Positions 8,836 through 15,327 of a stretch of 64,000 nt of DNA are shown here, in pieces. The notes under the pieces were generated by a model, which was given only the letters and a program-made list of their open reading frames with translations, did not search any database and had not been told where the DNA came from. The stretch spans positions 558,001 through 622,000 of the forward strand of contig NZ_JARDUB010000001.1 in the NCBI RefSeq assembly GCF_029360665.1, read 5' to 3'. Both the position numbers and the translations under genes were made by a program. Origin of the DNA: Eudoraea chungangensis (GTDB lineage: Bacteria; Bacteroidota; Bacteroidia; Flavobacteriales; Flavobacteriaceae). How positions within the stretch are numbered: the stretch's first letter is position 1; each line of letters opens with the position of its first letter.

Positions 8836-9069
8836 TTATTTGGCTTCTTCTATATAACTAATAGCTTGGCCAACAGTTGCGATGTTTTCTGCTTGATCAT
8901 CAGGGATTTGAATATCGAATTCCTTTTCAAATTCCATTATCAACTCAACAGTATCCAATGAATCTGCCCCTAGGTCGTTGGTAAAGCTAGCTTCGGCTAC
9001 AACTTCGTTCTCATCAACACCTAATTTATCAACGATGATAGCTTTTACTCTTGATGCAATGTCTGACAT
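8836..9069 (-). CDS. acpP: Acyl carrier protein
   Basis: A 77-residue carrier that shuttles acyl chains in fatty acid synthesis. The phosphopantetheine attachment serine is Ser37 in [15 protein letters not shown]. The protein is acidic and helical and of the usual length. It is the first gene of the fabF-rnc-pyk group, with its own promoter and an intrinsic hairpin behind it, fitting the very high expression typical of ACP. Confidence 0.97.
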   Translation of the reverse strand: MSDIASRVKAIIVDKLGVDENEVVAEASFTNDLGADSLDTVELIMEFEKEFDIQIPDDQAENIATVGQAISYIEEAK

Positions 9070-9102
9070 AATTATTTTGGTTTTAAAAATTTAAATCGTT
9101 GG

Positions 9103-9110
9103 CAAAAATA
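9103..9110 (-). promoter_or_regulatory. Putative -7 box of acpP
   Basis: Read on the minus strand, TATTTTTG matches TAnnTTTG exactly, 33 nt before the acpP ATG. No clear -33 TTTG is seen. The remaining 9111-9334 stretch is AT-rich and shows nothing else I can support apart from the purN promoter. Confidence 0.4.
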
Positions 9111-9321
9111 AAAAACTTTGGTGTAATTACACTATTTGTCGTTAAAATGTGATGTAATTTAAGAAATTTAAACTCAAGTATAAGATAATAGCTCTAATTT
9201 TTATACATATCAAATTTATATTAATACGGCTTAAGACCGCCGCAACCCCTAGTCGGTTAGCGAATATTGGGCTATTCTTTTAGTTTATTTCTTCTTTACA
9301 TATACTTCAAAACAAAAAGAA

Positions 9322-9329
9322 TAAATTTG
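9322..9329 (+). promoter_or_regulatory. Putative -7 box of purN, 5 nt from the start codon
   Basis: TAAATTTG is an exact consensus match and ends 5 nt before the purN ATG at 9335. This predicts a leaderless or nearly leaderless transcript. Confidence 0.45.
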
Positions 9330-9334
9330 TCCAT

Positions 9335-9907
9335 ATGAAACGAATTATTCTTTTTGCCTCAGGATCTGGCAGTAATGTTGAAAACATCTACAACTATTTT
9401 AAAGAAAATAAGGCCATAAATATAGATCTTGTTCTTACCAACAAAAAAGATGCCTTAGTTTTGGAAAGATGCCAAAGACTCGGGATTGCTTGTATGTACT
9501 TCAACAAAATTGCCTTCACAGAAAAAGAGATTGTATTGTGTTTACTAAAATCTCTGAATCCCGACCTTATAGTTTTGGCGGGCTTTCTCCTAAAAATCCC
9601 GCAAAGTATAGTTCATGCCTTTCCAGATAAAATTATTAATATACATCCGGCATTATTACCTAAATATGGAGGGAAAGGAATGTACGGCCACAGAGTTCAC
9701 CAAGCTATAAAGGAGAATAACGAAAAGGAAACGGGTATTAGCATACACTTTGTGAACGAAAATTACGATGAAGGCTCAATCATTAAGCAAGTAACTATTC
9801 CTGTTCCATCACAAGCAACGGCGGAAGAAATCGGCGCGGCAGTGCACCAATTAGAATACCAATATTTTCCTGTAGTTATTAAAGAGCTATTAGATCAAGA
9901 CAAGTAA
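9335..9907 (+). CDS. purN: Phosphoribosylglycinamide formyltransferase (GART)
   Basis: Transfers formyl from 10-formyl-THF to GAR in purine synthesis. The 190-residue protein shows FASGSGSNVENI (phosphate-binding loop), the catalytic IINIHPALLP (Asn102, His104) and the catalytic Asp145 in NENYDEGSII. The enzyme is otherwise standard in length. Its stop codon overlaps the next ATG by one base (TAATG), so translation of the RNase HI gene is coupled to it. Confidence 0.96.
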   Translation: MKRIILFASGSGSNVENIYNYFKENKAINIDLVLTNKKDALVLERCQRLGIACMYFNKIAFTEKEIVLCLLKSLNPDLIVLAGFLLKIPQSIVHAFPDKIINIHPALLPKYGGKGMYGHRVHQAIKENNEKETGISIHFVNENYDEGSIIKQVTIPVPSQATAEEIGAAVHQLEYQYFPVVIKELLDQDK

Positions 9908-10539
9908 TGGCCGATAAAAAACACTATGTAGTATGGAAAGGAAAAAAGCCAGGAATCTATGATTCCTGGAAAGAATGTAAGGCAGCAATTGACGGCTTCA
10001 AAGGAACTCAATATATGTCTTTCCCTGATGTGCATTCTGCCAAAATCGCATTTAATAAAAGTTATTCTGACTACAAAGGCAGGTCTAAACAAAAGAAGAC
10101 CGTTTCCGCTCAATACTTAAAATCAGTTGGGCAACCAAATATGTTTTCCATTTCTGTTGATGCCGCAAGTAGTGGGAATCCTGGGGTGATGGAATACCGA
10201 GGAGTGGAAACAAAAAGTGGCAAAGTTATTTTTAAACAAGGACCATTTGAAGAAGCCACGAACAATATTGGAGAATTTTTAGCCATAGTTCATGGTTTAG
10301 CGCTCTTAAAAAGTATAAACAGTCCAAAAGTTTTATATACCGATTCGAGAACCGCGATGAGTTGGGTACGCAAGAAAAATTGTAACACAAAGCTAAAACA
10401 AAATCAAAAAAACAAAGAAATATTCGCCTTAATAACCAGGGCAGTAAATTGGCTTAAAACCAATACTTATCATACTGAGATTATTAAATGGGAAACTAAA
10501 GCCTGGGGAGAAATTCCTGCCGATTTTGGCAGAAAGTAG
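9907..10539 (+). CDS. Ribonuclease HI with N-terminal viroplasmin domain
   Basis: Cleaves RNA in RNA-DNA hybrids. Residues 1-50 form the viroplasmin/RNase H N-terminal domain (HYVVWKGKKPGIYDSWKEC...GFKGTQYMSF), which binds duplexes. The catalytic RNase H fold follows, with acidic residues in SISVDAASSGNPG, NNIGEFLAIVHGLALL and LYTDSRTAMSWV, and a final Asp near the C-terminus (IPADFGRK). Length (210) and layout match the flavobacterial form. Translationally coupled to purN by a one-base overlap. Confidence 0.92.
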   Translation: MADKKHYVVWKGKKPGIYDSWKECKAAIDGFKGTQYMSFPDVHSAKIAFNKSYSDYKGRSKQKKTVSAQYLKSVGQPNMFSISVDAASSGNPGVMEYRGVETKSGKVIFKQGPFEEATNNIGEFLAIVHGLALLKSINSPKVLYTDSRTAMSWVRKKNCNTKLKQNQKNKEIFALITRAVNWLKTNTYHTEIIKWETKAWGEIPADFGRK

Positions 10540-10588
10540 GGAAGGTCCATTTTGTTTTTAAATCTTCTTTTTTAGCCAAGCAAAAGTG

Positions 10589-10596
10589 TATCTTTG
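10589..10596 (+). promoter_or_regulatory. Putative -7 box of the PfkB kinase gene
   Basis: TATCTTTG matches TAnnTTTG exactly and lies 22 nt before ATG 10619. It overlaps the reading frame upstream of that ATG, which argues for the later start. Confidence 0.45.
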
Positions 10597-10618
10597 CCGG
10601 ATAAATCAAAACCTCTAT

Positions 10619-11545
10619 ATGGGTAAATTATTAATCGTTGGAACTGTCGCCTTTGACGCTATCGAAACTCCCTTTGGGAAGACTGATAAAATTTTAGGTG
10701 GTGCAGCGACTTTTATTGGCCTCGCAGCCTCCCAATTTGATATTGATATGGCTATAATCTCCATTGTAGGGGATGATTTACCCGAAGAATACCTCGGTAT
10801 TCTTGCAGCAAAAAATATTGATTTATCTGGAATTGAAGTAATTAAAGGGGGGAAAACTTTCTTTTGGAGTGGTAAATACTACAACGACCTTAATACGCGA
10901 GAAACACTTGTTACCGAGTTAAACGTTTTGGCAGATTTTGATCCGGTAGTCCCTAAAAATTATCGAGATTCAGACGTAGTAATGCTAGGTAACTTGCACC
11001 CATCTATTCAGTTAAGTGTAATAAGCCAGATGGAAAAAAAGCCCAAATTGATTGTTTTGGATACCATGAATTATTGGATGGATAATACTTTGGAGGAACT
11101 TAAGGAGGTAATTAAGAAAGTAGATATTATAACCATCAATGATGAAGAGGCCAGACAGTTAACAAATGAACATTCTCTAGTCAAAGCCGCTAGTATTATC
11201 CAAACTATGGGGCCGAAATTTGTAGTAATTAAAAAAGGTGAAAATGGAGCCCTGCTTTTTCATAAAGACAATATTTTCTTTGCACCGGCATTACCCCTAA
11301 AAGAAGTTTTTGATCCAACAGGTGCTGGAGATACATTTGCGGGAGGTTTTGTTGGATATCTGGCAGAATCTAAAAATATTTCCTTTAATAATTTAAAGAA
11401 TGCTGTAATACACGGTTCAAACTTGGCATCTTTTTCTGTAGAAAAATTTGGCACAGAGCGAATGAAGGATCTAGAAAAGTCGGAAGTTAAAAGCAGACTA
11501 CGACAATTTAAGGAATTGACACAATTTGATATTGAATTACAATAA
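10619..11545 (+). CDS. PfkB family carbohydrate/nucleoside kinase
   Basis: A ribokinase-fold sugar kinase of 308 residues. The N-terminus (LLIVGTVAFDAIETPFG) and GGAATFIGLAASQFD match the PfkB N-terminal motif. The C-terminal ATP/anion-hole motif DPTGAGDTFAGGFVGYL carries the catalytic Asp. Members phosphorylate ribose, adenosine, fructose or other sugars; the close neighbours do not decide the substrate. ATG 10619 is chosen over an upstream in-frame start at 10586 because a -7 box lies between them and conserved sequence begins at residue 3. An intrinsic terminator follows it. Confidence 0.88.
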   Translation: MGKLLIVGTVAFDAIETPFGKTDKILGGAATFIGLAASQFDIDMAIISIVGDDLPEEYLGILAAKNIDLSGIEVIKGGKTFFWSGKYYNDLNTRETLVTELNVLADFDPVVPKNYRDSDVVMLGNLHPSIQLSVISQMEKKPKLIVLDTMNYWMDNTLEELKEVIKKVDIITINDEEARQLTNEHSLVKAASIIQTMGPKFVVIKKGENGALLFHKDNIFFAPALPLKEVFDPTGAGDTFAGGFVGYLAESKNISFNNLKNAVIHGSNLASFSVEKFGTERMKDLEKSEVKSRLRQFKELTQFDIELQ

Positions 11546-11550
11546 TAAAT

Positions 11551-11577
11551 ACGCCTCGTTTTTCGGGGCTTTTTTAA
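11551..11577 (+). terminator. Intrinsic terminator after the PfkB gene
   Basis: A six-pair stem (GCCTCG / CGGGGC with one G-U pair), a loop of five T and then a run of six T. It separates the PfkB gene from the PurF-like gene. Confidence 0.7.
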
Positions 11578-11589
11578 TTTATACAAACT

Positions 11590-13488
11590 ATGAGTGATGC
11601 TATTAAACACGAATGTGGTGTTTCACTAATCCGATTGCTAAAACCATTAGATTATTACAGGGATAAATACGGCTCTGACTTCTTTGGTGTAAATAAGATG
11701 TATCTGATGATGGAAAAGCAGCACAATCGTGGTCAGGATGGAGCTGGTTTTGCAAGTATTAAATTAGATATGTTACCAGGGGAAAGGTATATGAGTCGTG
11801 TAAGGTCTATCGCTTCCCAACCAATACAGGATATATTTGATCAAATCAATAATAGAATTAATACCGCCCTTGAAGAACACCCGGAATATATAGGAAACAC
11901 AGAACTTCAAAAAAAACACATTCCCTATATCGGCGAAGTATTACTCGGACACGTTCGCTATGGCACATTTGGAAAAAACAGCATAGAAAGTGTTCATCCT
12001 TTCCTAAGGCAGAATAATTGGATGCATAGAAATTTAATTGTCGCTGGGAATTTCAACATGACTAATGTAGATGAGCTATTTGACAATTTAGTTCAGTTGG
12101 GGCAACATCCTAAGGAAATGGCAGATACCATAACCGTAATGGAAAAAATAGGGCATTTCCTAGATGATGCAGTAGCCAAGCTTTACAGGCAAATAAAGAA
12201 AGAAGGATTTACTAAAATGGAGGCCTCGCCTTTGATTGCAGATAGACTTAAGGTTGGTAAAATATTAAAAAAAGCAGCAAAAAACTGGGATGGAGGCTAT
12301 ACCATGGCAGGCTTGTTTGGGCATGGAGATGCCTTTGTCTTAAGAGATCCGGCGGGTATTAGACCAGCTTATTATTTTAAAAACGACGAAATTGTTGTAG
12401 TTGCTTCAGAAAGACCGGCAATACAAACCGTATTTAATGTCGACTACGATGAAATACAAGAAATTAATCCGGGAAATGCTCTTATTATCAAAAAAAATGG
12501 TATCGTAAAGGAGACTCAAATACTTGAGCCAACAGAACGAAAAGCATGCTCTTTTGAAAGAATATACTTTTCCAGAGGAAGTGATAAAGAAATATACCAA
12601 GAAAGAAAGAACCTAGGAAAATTAATTTTTCCTCAGATTCTTAAGGCGATAGACGAGGATATCAAAAATACGGTCTTCTCCTATATTCCAAATACTGCGG
12701 AAACTTCTTTCCTCGGGATGGTAAAAGAAGCCCAGAATTATTTAAACAAAAAGAAAGAAGAGCAAATATTAACTCTAGGTAGAACAATTAGCAGAGAAGA
12801 ACTCCATAATATACTGGAGATAAGACCTCGGATCGAGAAAGTAGCTATTAAAGACGCCAAGCTAAGAACATTCATTACCCAAGACAGCAGTCGAGACGAT
12901 TTAGTGGCGCATGTTTATGATGTTTCTTATGGCTCTGTTAAGGAAGACGACAATCTCGTGATTATAGATGATAGTATTGTACGAGGCACCACCCTCAAGA
13001 AAAGTATTTTAAAAATTCTTGATAGACTATCTCCAAAAAAGATAATAGTAGTATCCTCTGCTCCACAGATCAGGTATCCGGACTGTTATGGAATAGATAT
13101 GGCAAAATTGGAAGACTTTATTGCATTCAAGGCCGCTTTGGCACTGCATAAAGAAAAAAACACCATGCATCTTGTGGATGAGATTTATACTAAATGTAAA
13201 AGTCAATTAAATACAGCAGATAAAGATGTGATTAACTATGTCAAGGATTTTTACAAACCATTTTCTGCAGAACAAATCTCCGAGAAAATTGGCCAATTGT
13301 TAAGTCATCCTGAAATGAAAGCAGAAGTACAAATAATTTTTCAAACCATAGAATCTTTACACCAAGCATGTCCAAAAAATCTTGGGGATTGGTACTTTAC
13401 CGGCAACTATCCCACCCCTGGTGGCAATAGAGTTGTTAACAAAGCCTTTATTAATTTTTACGAAGGTAAAAACGAACGCGCATACTAA
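11590..13488 (+). CDS. Divergent PurF-like amidophosphoribosyltransferase (class II glutamine amidotransferase)
   Basis: 632 residues, longer than ordinary PurF (roughly 470-510). The class II glutaminase domain begins after a short propeptide: Cys9 in HECGVSLIRLL, then EKQHNRGQDGAGFAS, GHVRYGTFG and the YYF/SERPAIQT segments. The phosphoribosyltransferase half keeps the PRPP loop VIIDDSIVRGTTL and the RYPDCYGIDM segment of PurF. The usual PVPDSG-type segment is replaced by SYIPNTAETSFLGM, and about 100 extra residues follow the PRPP domain. It may be a second PurF-type enzyme with a changed acceptor or a regulatory role. Start ATG 11590 places the nucleophilic Cys at residue 9. An inverted repeat follows the stop. 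Confidence 0.82.
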   Translation: MSDAIKHECGVSLIRLLKPLDYYRDKYGSDFFGVNKMYLMMEKQHNRGQDGAGFASIKLDMLPGERYMSRVRSIASQPIQDIFDQINNRINTALEEHPEYIGNTELQKKHIPYIGEVLLGHVRYGTFGKNSIESVHPFLRQNNWMHRNLIVAGNFNMTNVDELFDNLVQLGQHPKEMADTITVMEKIGHFLDDAVAKLYRQIKKEGFTKMEASPLIADRLKVGKILKKAAKNWDGGYTMAGLFGHGDAFVLRDPAGIRPAYYFKNDEIVVVASERPAIQTVFNVDYDEIQEINPGNALIIKKNGIVKETQILEPTERKACSFERIYFSRGSDKEIYQERKNLGKLIFPQILKAIDEDIKNTVFSYIPNTAETSFLGMVKEAQNYLNKKKEEQILTLGRTISREELHNILEIRPRIEKVAIKDAKLRTFITQDSSRDDLVAHVYDVSYGSVKEDDNLVIIDDSIVRGTTLKKSILKILDRLSPKKIIVVSSAPQIRYPDCYGIDMAKLEDFIAFKAALALHKEKNTMHLVDEIYTKCKSQLNTADKDVINYVKDFYKPFSAEQISEKIGQLLSHPEMKAEVQIIFQTIESLHQACPKNLGDWYFTGNYPTPGGNRVVNKAFINFYEGKNERAY

Positions 13489-13491
13489 GTT

Positions 13492-13531
13492 TTATCGATG
13501 AAATGCATAAAATCGTGCATTTCATCGATAA
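13492..13531. repeat. Perfect 16-bp inverted repeat after the PurF-like gene
   Basis: Two 16-base arms (13492-13507 and 13516-13531; outer part TTATCGATGAAATGCA) with an 8-base spacer, starting 3 nt after the stop codon. It should form a very stable hairpin in the mRNA. It lacks a proper T run, so it may protect the 3' end or act as a terminator by another route; a palindromic protein-binding site is also possible. Confidence 0.6.
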
Positions 13532-13590
13532 TATGTGTTGTTTAACGGCTTTATAGTCCTATAGCCCCCTTGGAGTTTACTTTAGTTTCG

Positions 13591-13662
13591 CCATAGCATA
13601 AGTAGGTTAAGTTCATGGTAAGATTTGGGGCAAAAAAGGTGGAGACTTCTCCACCTTTTTTA
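13591..13662 (+). ncRNA. Putative small RNA, array copy 1
   Basis: The core begins CCATAGCATAAGTAGG and ends GATTTGGGG at 13630. The terminator stem is GGTGGAG/CTCCACC (13638-13644, 13649-13655), flanked by A and T runs. The -7 box is TACTTTAG at 13578-13585, 5 nt before the core. This copy lacks the upstream AGGCGTTTATC element seen in copies 2-4. Confidence 0.68.
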
Positions 13663-13750
13663 TTTACTACAACTCCCAATTCTAGCTGTAGGAGTATTCT
13701 TTAATAAAAATAGTACTATTAAGCCCTTTTCACTTTTAAACTTATAAACA

Positions 13751-13761
13751 AGGCGTTTATC
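13751..13761 (+). promoter_or_regulatory. Conserved element 55 nt upstream of small RNA copy 2
   Basis: AGGCGTTTATC starts exactly 55 nt before the core of copy 2. The same 11-mer lies at the same distance before copies 3 and 4. It sits upstream of where the -33 region would be, so it may be an activator site. Confidence 0.4.
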
Positions 13762-13805
13762 TAAATTCTTTCCTGAGGCTGACACTTCCATATATATTTG
13801 AAGAA

Positions 13806-13874
13806 CCATAGCATAAGTAGGTTAAGTTCATGGTAAGATTTGGGGAAAAAGGTAGGCGAAAGCCTGCCTTTTTT
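13806..13874 (+). ncRNA. Putative small RNA, array copy 2
   Basis: Core 13806-13845 is identical to copies 1, 3 and 4. Its -7 box TATATTTG (13793-13800) is an exact consensus match, the best in the array. The terminator stem is GGTAGGC/GCCTGCC with a GAAA loop and one G-U pair, then six T. Confidence 0.72.
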
Positions 13875-13976
13875 ATTTCGGTTATAGCCGGTCTTCAATA
13901 GTTCCAAATATCCATTACACTTATATCATACAAAATTGTTCTGCTTTTCTCTCCCAAGCCATTTAACCCATTTAAT

Positions 13977-13987
13977 AGGCGTTTATC
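13977..13987 (+). promoter_or_regulatory. Conserved element 55 nt upstream of small RNA copy 3
   Basis: Second instance of AGGCGTTTATC, again starting exactly 55 nt before the core. It lies inside the 150-nt block shared with copy 4. Confidence 0.4.
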
Positions 13988-14031
13988 CAATACATTTTTA
14001 TGATACTATCCCTTAGCTTACTTTCGAAGAA

Positions 14032-14100
14032 CCATAGCATAAGTAGGTTAAGTTCATGGTAAGATTTGGGGAAAAAGGTAGGCAGTAGCCTGCCTTTTTT
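14032..14100 (+). ncRNA. Putative small RNA, array copy 3
   Basis: Core 14032-14071, -7-like box TACTTTCG (14019-14026, one mismatch). The terminator stem is GGTAGGC/GCCTGCC (14077-14083, 14088-14094) with loop AGTA and six T. RNA and promoter are almost identical to copy 4. Confidence 0.7.
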
Positions 14101-14203
14101 ATTTCCGAAAAAAAAGGTTTTCAATAGTCTGTACTATCCATTTTTCTTACTCCACAAAAAATATATCCCATTTCTCCCTCCCAAGTTCTTTAACCCATTT
14201 AAT

Positions 14204-14214
14204 AGGCGTTTATC
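14204..14214 (+). promoter_or_regulatory. Conserved element 55 nt upstream of small RNA copy 4
   Basis: Third instance of AGGCGTTTATC at exactly 55 nt before the core. Confidence 0.4.
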
Positions 14215-14258
14215 CAATACATTTTTATGATCCCATCCCTTAGCTTACTTTCGAAGAA

Positions 14259-14327
14259 CCATAGCATAAGTAGGTTAAGTTCATGGTAAGATTTGGGGAA
14301 AAAGGTAGGCAGTAGCCTGCCTTTTTT
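14259..14327 (+). ncRNA. Putative small RNA, array copy 4
   Basis: Core 14259-14298, -7-like box TACTTTCG 5 nt upstream, terminator 14304-14327 with the same stem and AGTA loop as copy 3. The predicted transcript is the same as that of copy 3. Confidence 0.7.
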
Positions 14328-14426
14328 ATTTCTGATTATCAAGAATTTATGCCCATTATAGTCTTTATTATAGGGACAAAAGGAGCGGAATAAAGGGTTC
14401 AAAAGTCTAAAAATTCACAAATTTTC

Positions 14427-14457
14427 TTTGTTATTTCTCACAATACCAGTAATTTAG
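14427..14457 (+). promoter_or_regulatory. Promoter of small RNA copy 5
   Basis: TTTG (14427-14430), a 19-nt spacer and TAATTTAG (14450-14457) match the Bacteroidetes promoter layout, with one mismatch in the -7 box. It ends 5 nt before the core. Confidence 0.55.
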
Positions 14458-14462
14458 TAATG

Positions 14463-14533
14463 CCATAGCATAAGTAGGTTAAGTTTATGGTAAGATTTGG
14501 GACGAAAAGGGTGGAGACTTCTCCGCCCTTTTC
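14463..14533 (+). ncRNA. Putative small RNA, array copy 5
   Basis: Core with one substitution (GTTTATGG instead of GTTCATGG), which extends the possible CCAT/ATGG closing stem of the core to CCATA/TATGG. The terminator stem is GGGTGGAG/CTCCGCCC with loop ACTT, the type of copy 1 lengthened by one pair. The AGGCGTTTATC element is absent. Confidence 0.66.
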
Positions 14534-14536
14534 TAT

Positions 14537-14579
14537 TAAAAAAAAAATCATCCAATTTAAATTGGATGATTTTTTTTTA
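14537..14579. terminator. Bidirectional terminator between the small-RNA array and sodB
   Basis: A perfect 24-nt palindrome (14547-14570, outer half ATCATCCAATTT) flanked by A on one side and T on the other, so it forms a stem with a U run on either strand. It should end sodB transcription and back up the last small RNA. Confidence 0.75.
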
Positions 14580-14601
14580 ATGTGCGGTATAGCTTCGCTT
14601 T

Positions 14602-15210
14602 TTATTTATTTGCAGCGTACAATTCCGAAACTTTAGACCAATTAATAAGATTAAAAAATGCCTCAACATAGTCTGGTCTTCTATTCTGGTAATTCAAATA
14701 ATAAGCGTGTTCCCAAACATCCAAACCAAGTATAGGTGTACCACCACACGAAACACCAGGCATTAATGGGTTGTCCTGATTTGGAGTAGAGCATACCTCT
14801 ACCTTCCCTCCAGGGTGCACACAAAGCCAAGCCCAACCTGAGCCAAATCTAGTTCCAGCGGCTGCACTGAAGGTCTTTTTAAACTCTTCAAATGATCCAT
14901 ATGCTTCATCAATTGCCTCTGCCAGTTGTCCTTCTGGACTTCCTCCTCCGTTAGGTGACATTATTTCCCAAAATAAGGAATGATTATAAAAACCTCCTCC
15001 ATTGTTTCGTACTGCCCCATTGTCCATATCCAAATTGGCAAGTATATCTAAAATTGAAGAGTTTTCTAATGTAGTATTTGCAATAGCTGCATTTAACTTA
15101 GAAGTATAGCCATTGTGATGCTTTGTATGGTGTATTTCCATCGTTCTAGCATCAATATAAGGTTCTAACGCGTCATAGGCGTAAGGTAATTTAGGTAATT
15201 CAAATGCCAT
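14602..15210 (-). CDS. sodB: Superoxide dismutase (Fe/Mn family, Mn-like signature)
   Basis: Dismutates superoxide in the cytoplasm. The 202 residues include all four metal ligands: His27 (IHHTKHH), His77 (FYNHSLFW), Asp164 and His168 ([14 protein letters not shown]). The glutamine in TPNQDNPL (Gln145) sits where Mn-type enzymes keep their outer-sphere Gln, and PNGGGSPEG also looks Mn-type; metal preference cannot be proven from sequence. The gene symbol is therefore provisional (sodA is equally defensible). It stands alone, with a strong terminator behind it. Confidence 0.95.
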   Translation of the reverse strand: MAFELPKLPYAYDALEPYIDARTMEIHHTKHHNGYTSKLNAAIANTTLENSSILDILANLDMDNGAVRNNGGGFYNHSLFWEIMSPNGGGSPEGQLAEAIDEAYGSFEEFKKTFSAAAGTRFGSGWAWLCVHPGGKVEVCSTPNQDNPLMPGVSCGGTPILGLDVWEHAYYLNYQNRRPDYVEAFFNLINWSKVSELYAANK

Positions 15211-15327
15211 ATTTAGTTTCTTTAATTAATTATTAATCTCCGGTAAATTTACTCTATTTAACATATATATGAACCTAATAATATGTTAAGAACTCTTTAA
15301 GATTCCGTAATTTGCAAATAAAAATAA

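Larger units (their letters stand above)
13578..14533 (+). repeat. Tandem array of five copies of a small-RNA gene unit
   Basis: This 1.1 kb stretch between the PurF-like gene and sodB holds no supportable protein gene. It contains five direct copies of a 39-40 nt core (starts 13591, 13806, 14032, 14259, 14463; spacing 215, 226, 227, 204). Each has a -7-like box ending exactly 5 nt upstream and each is followed by a hairpin and a T run. Outer copies 1 and 5 share one terminator type (loop ACTT); inner copies 2-4 share another. Units 3 and 4 are nearly identical over 150 nt (13951-14100 versus 14178-14327), so the array grew by tandem duplication. Confidence 0.85.

Noticed and set aside
13591-14533. 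CRISPR array
   Set aside because: Repeats are 204-227 bp apart, each copy carries a promoter and a terminator, and there are no cas genes. Direct repeats in CRISPR arrays are regularly spaced by 30-40 bp.
13617-14533. Small peptides starting MVRFG in each array copy
   Set aside because: The ATG in the core opens a frame in every copy, but it runs straight into the terminator hairpin, gives different lengths (10 codons in copies 3 and 4) and different sequences, and conservation extends equally to bases before the ATG. The RNA reading is simpler.
13489-14601. Mobile element or integration site as the source of the repeats
   Set aside because: No transposase, integrase or terminal inverted repeats flank the array; tRNA-Ala is 10 kb away.
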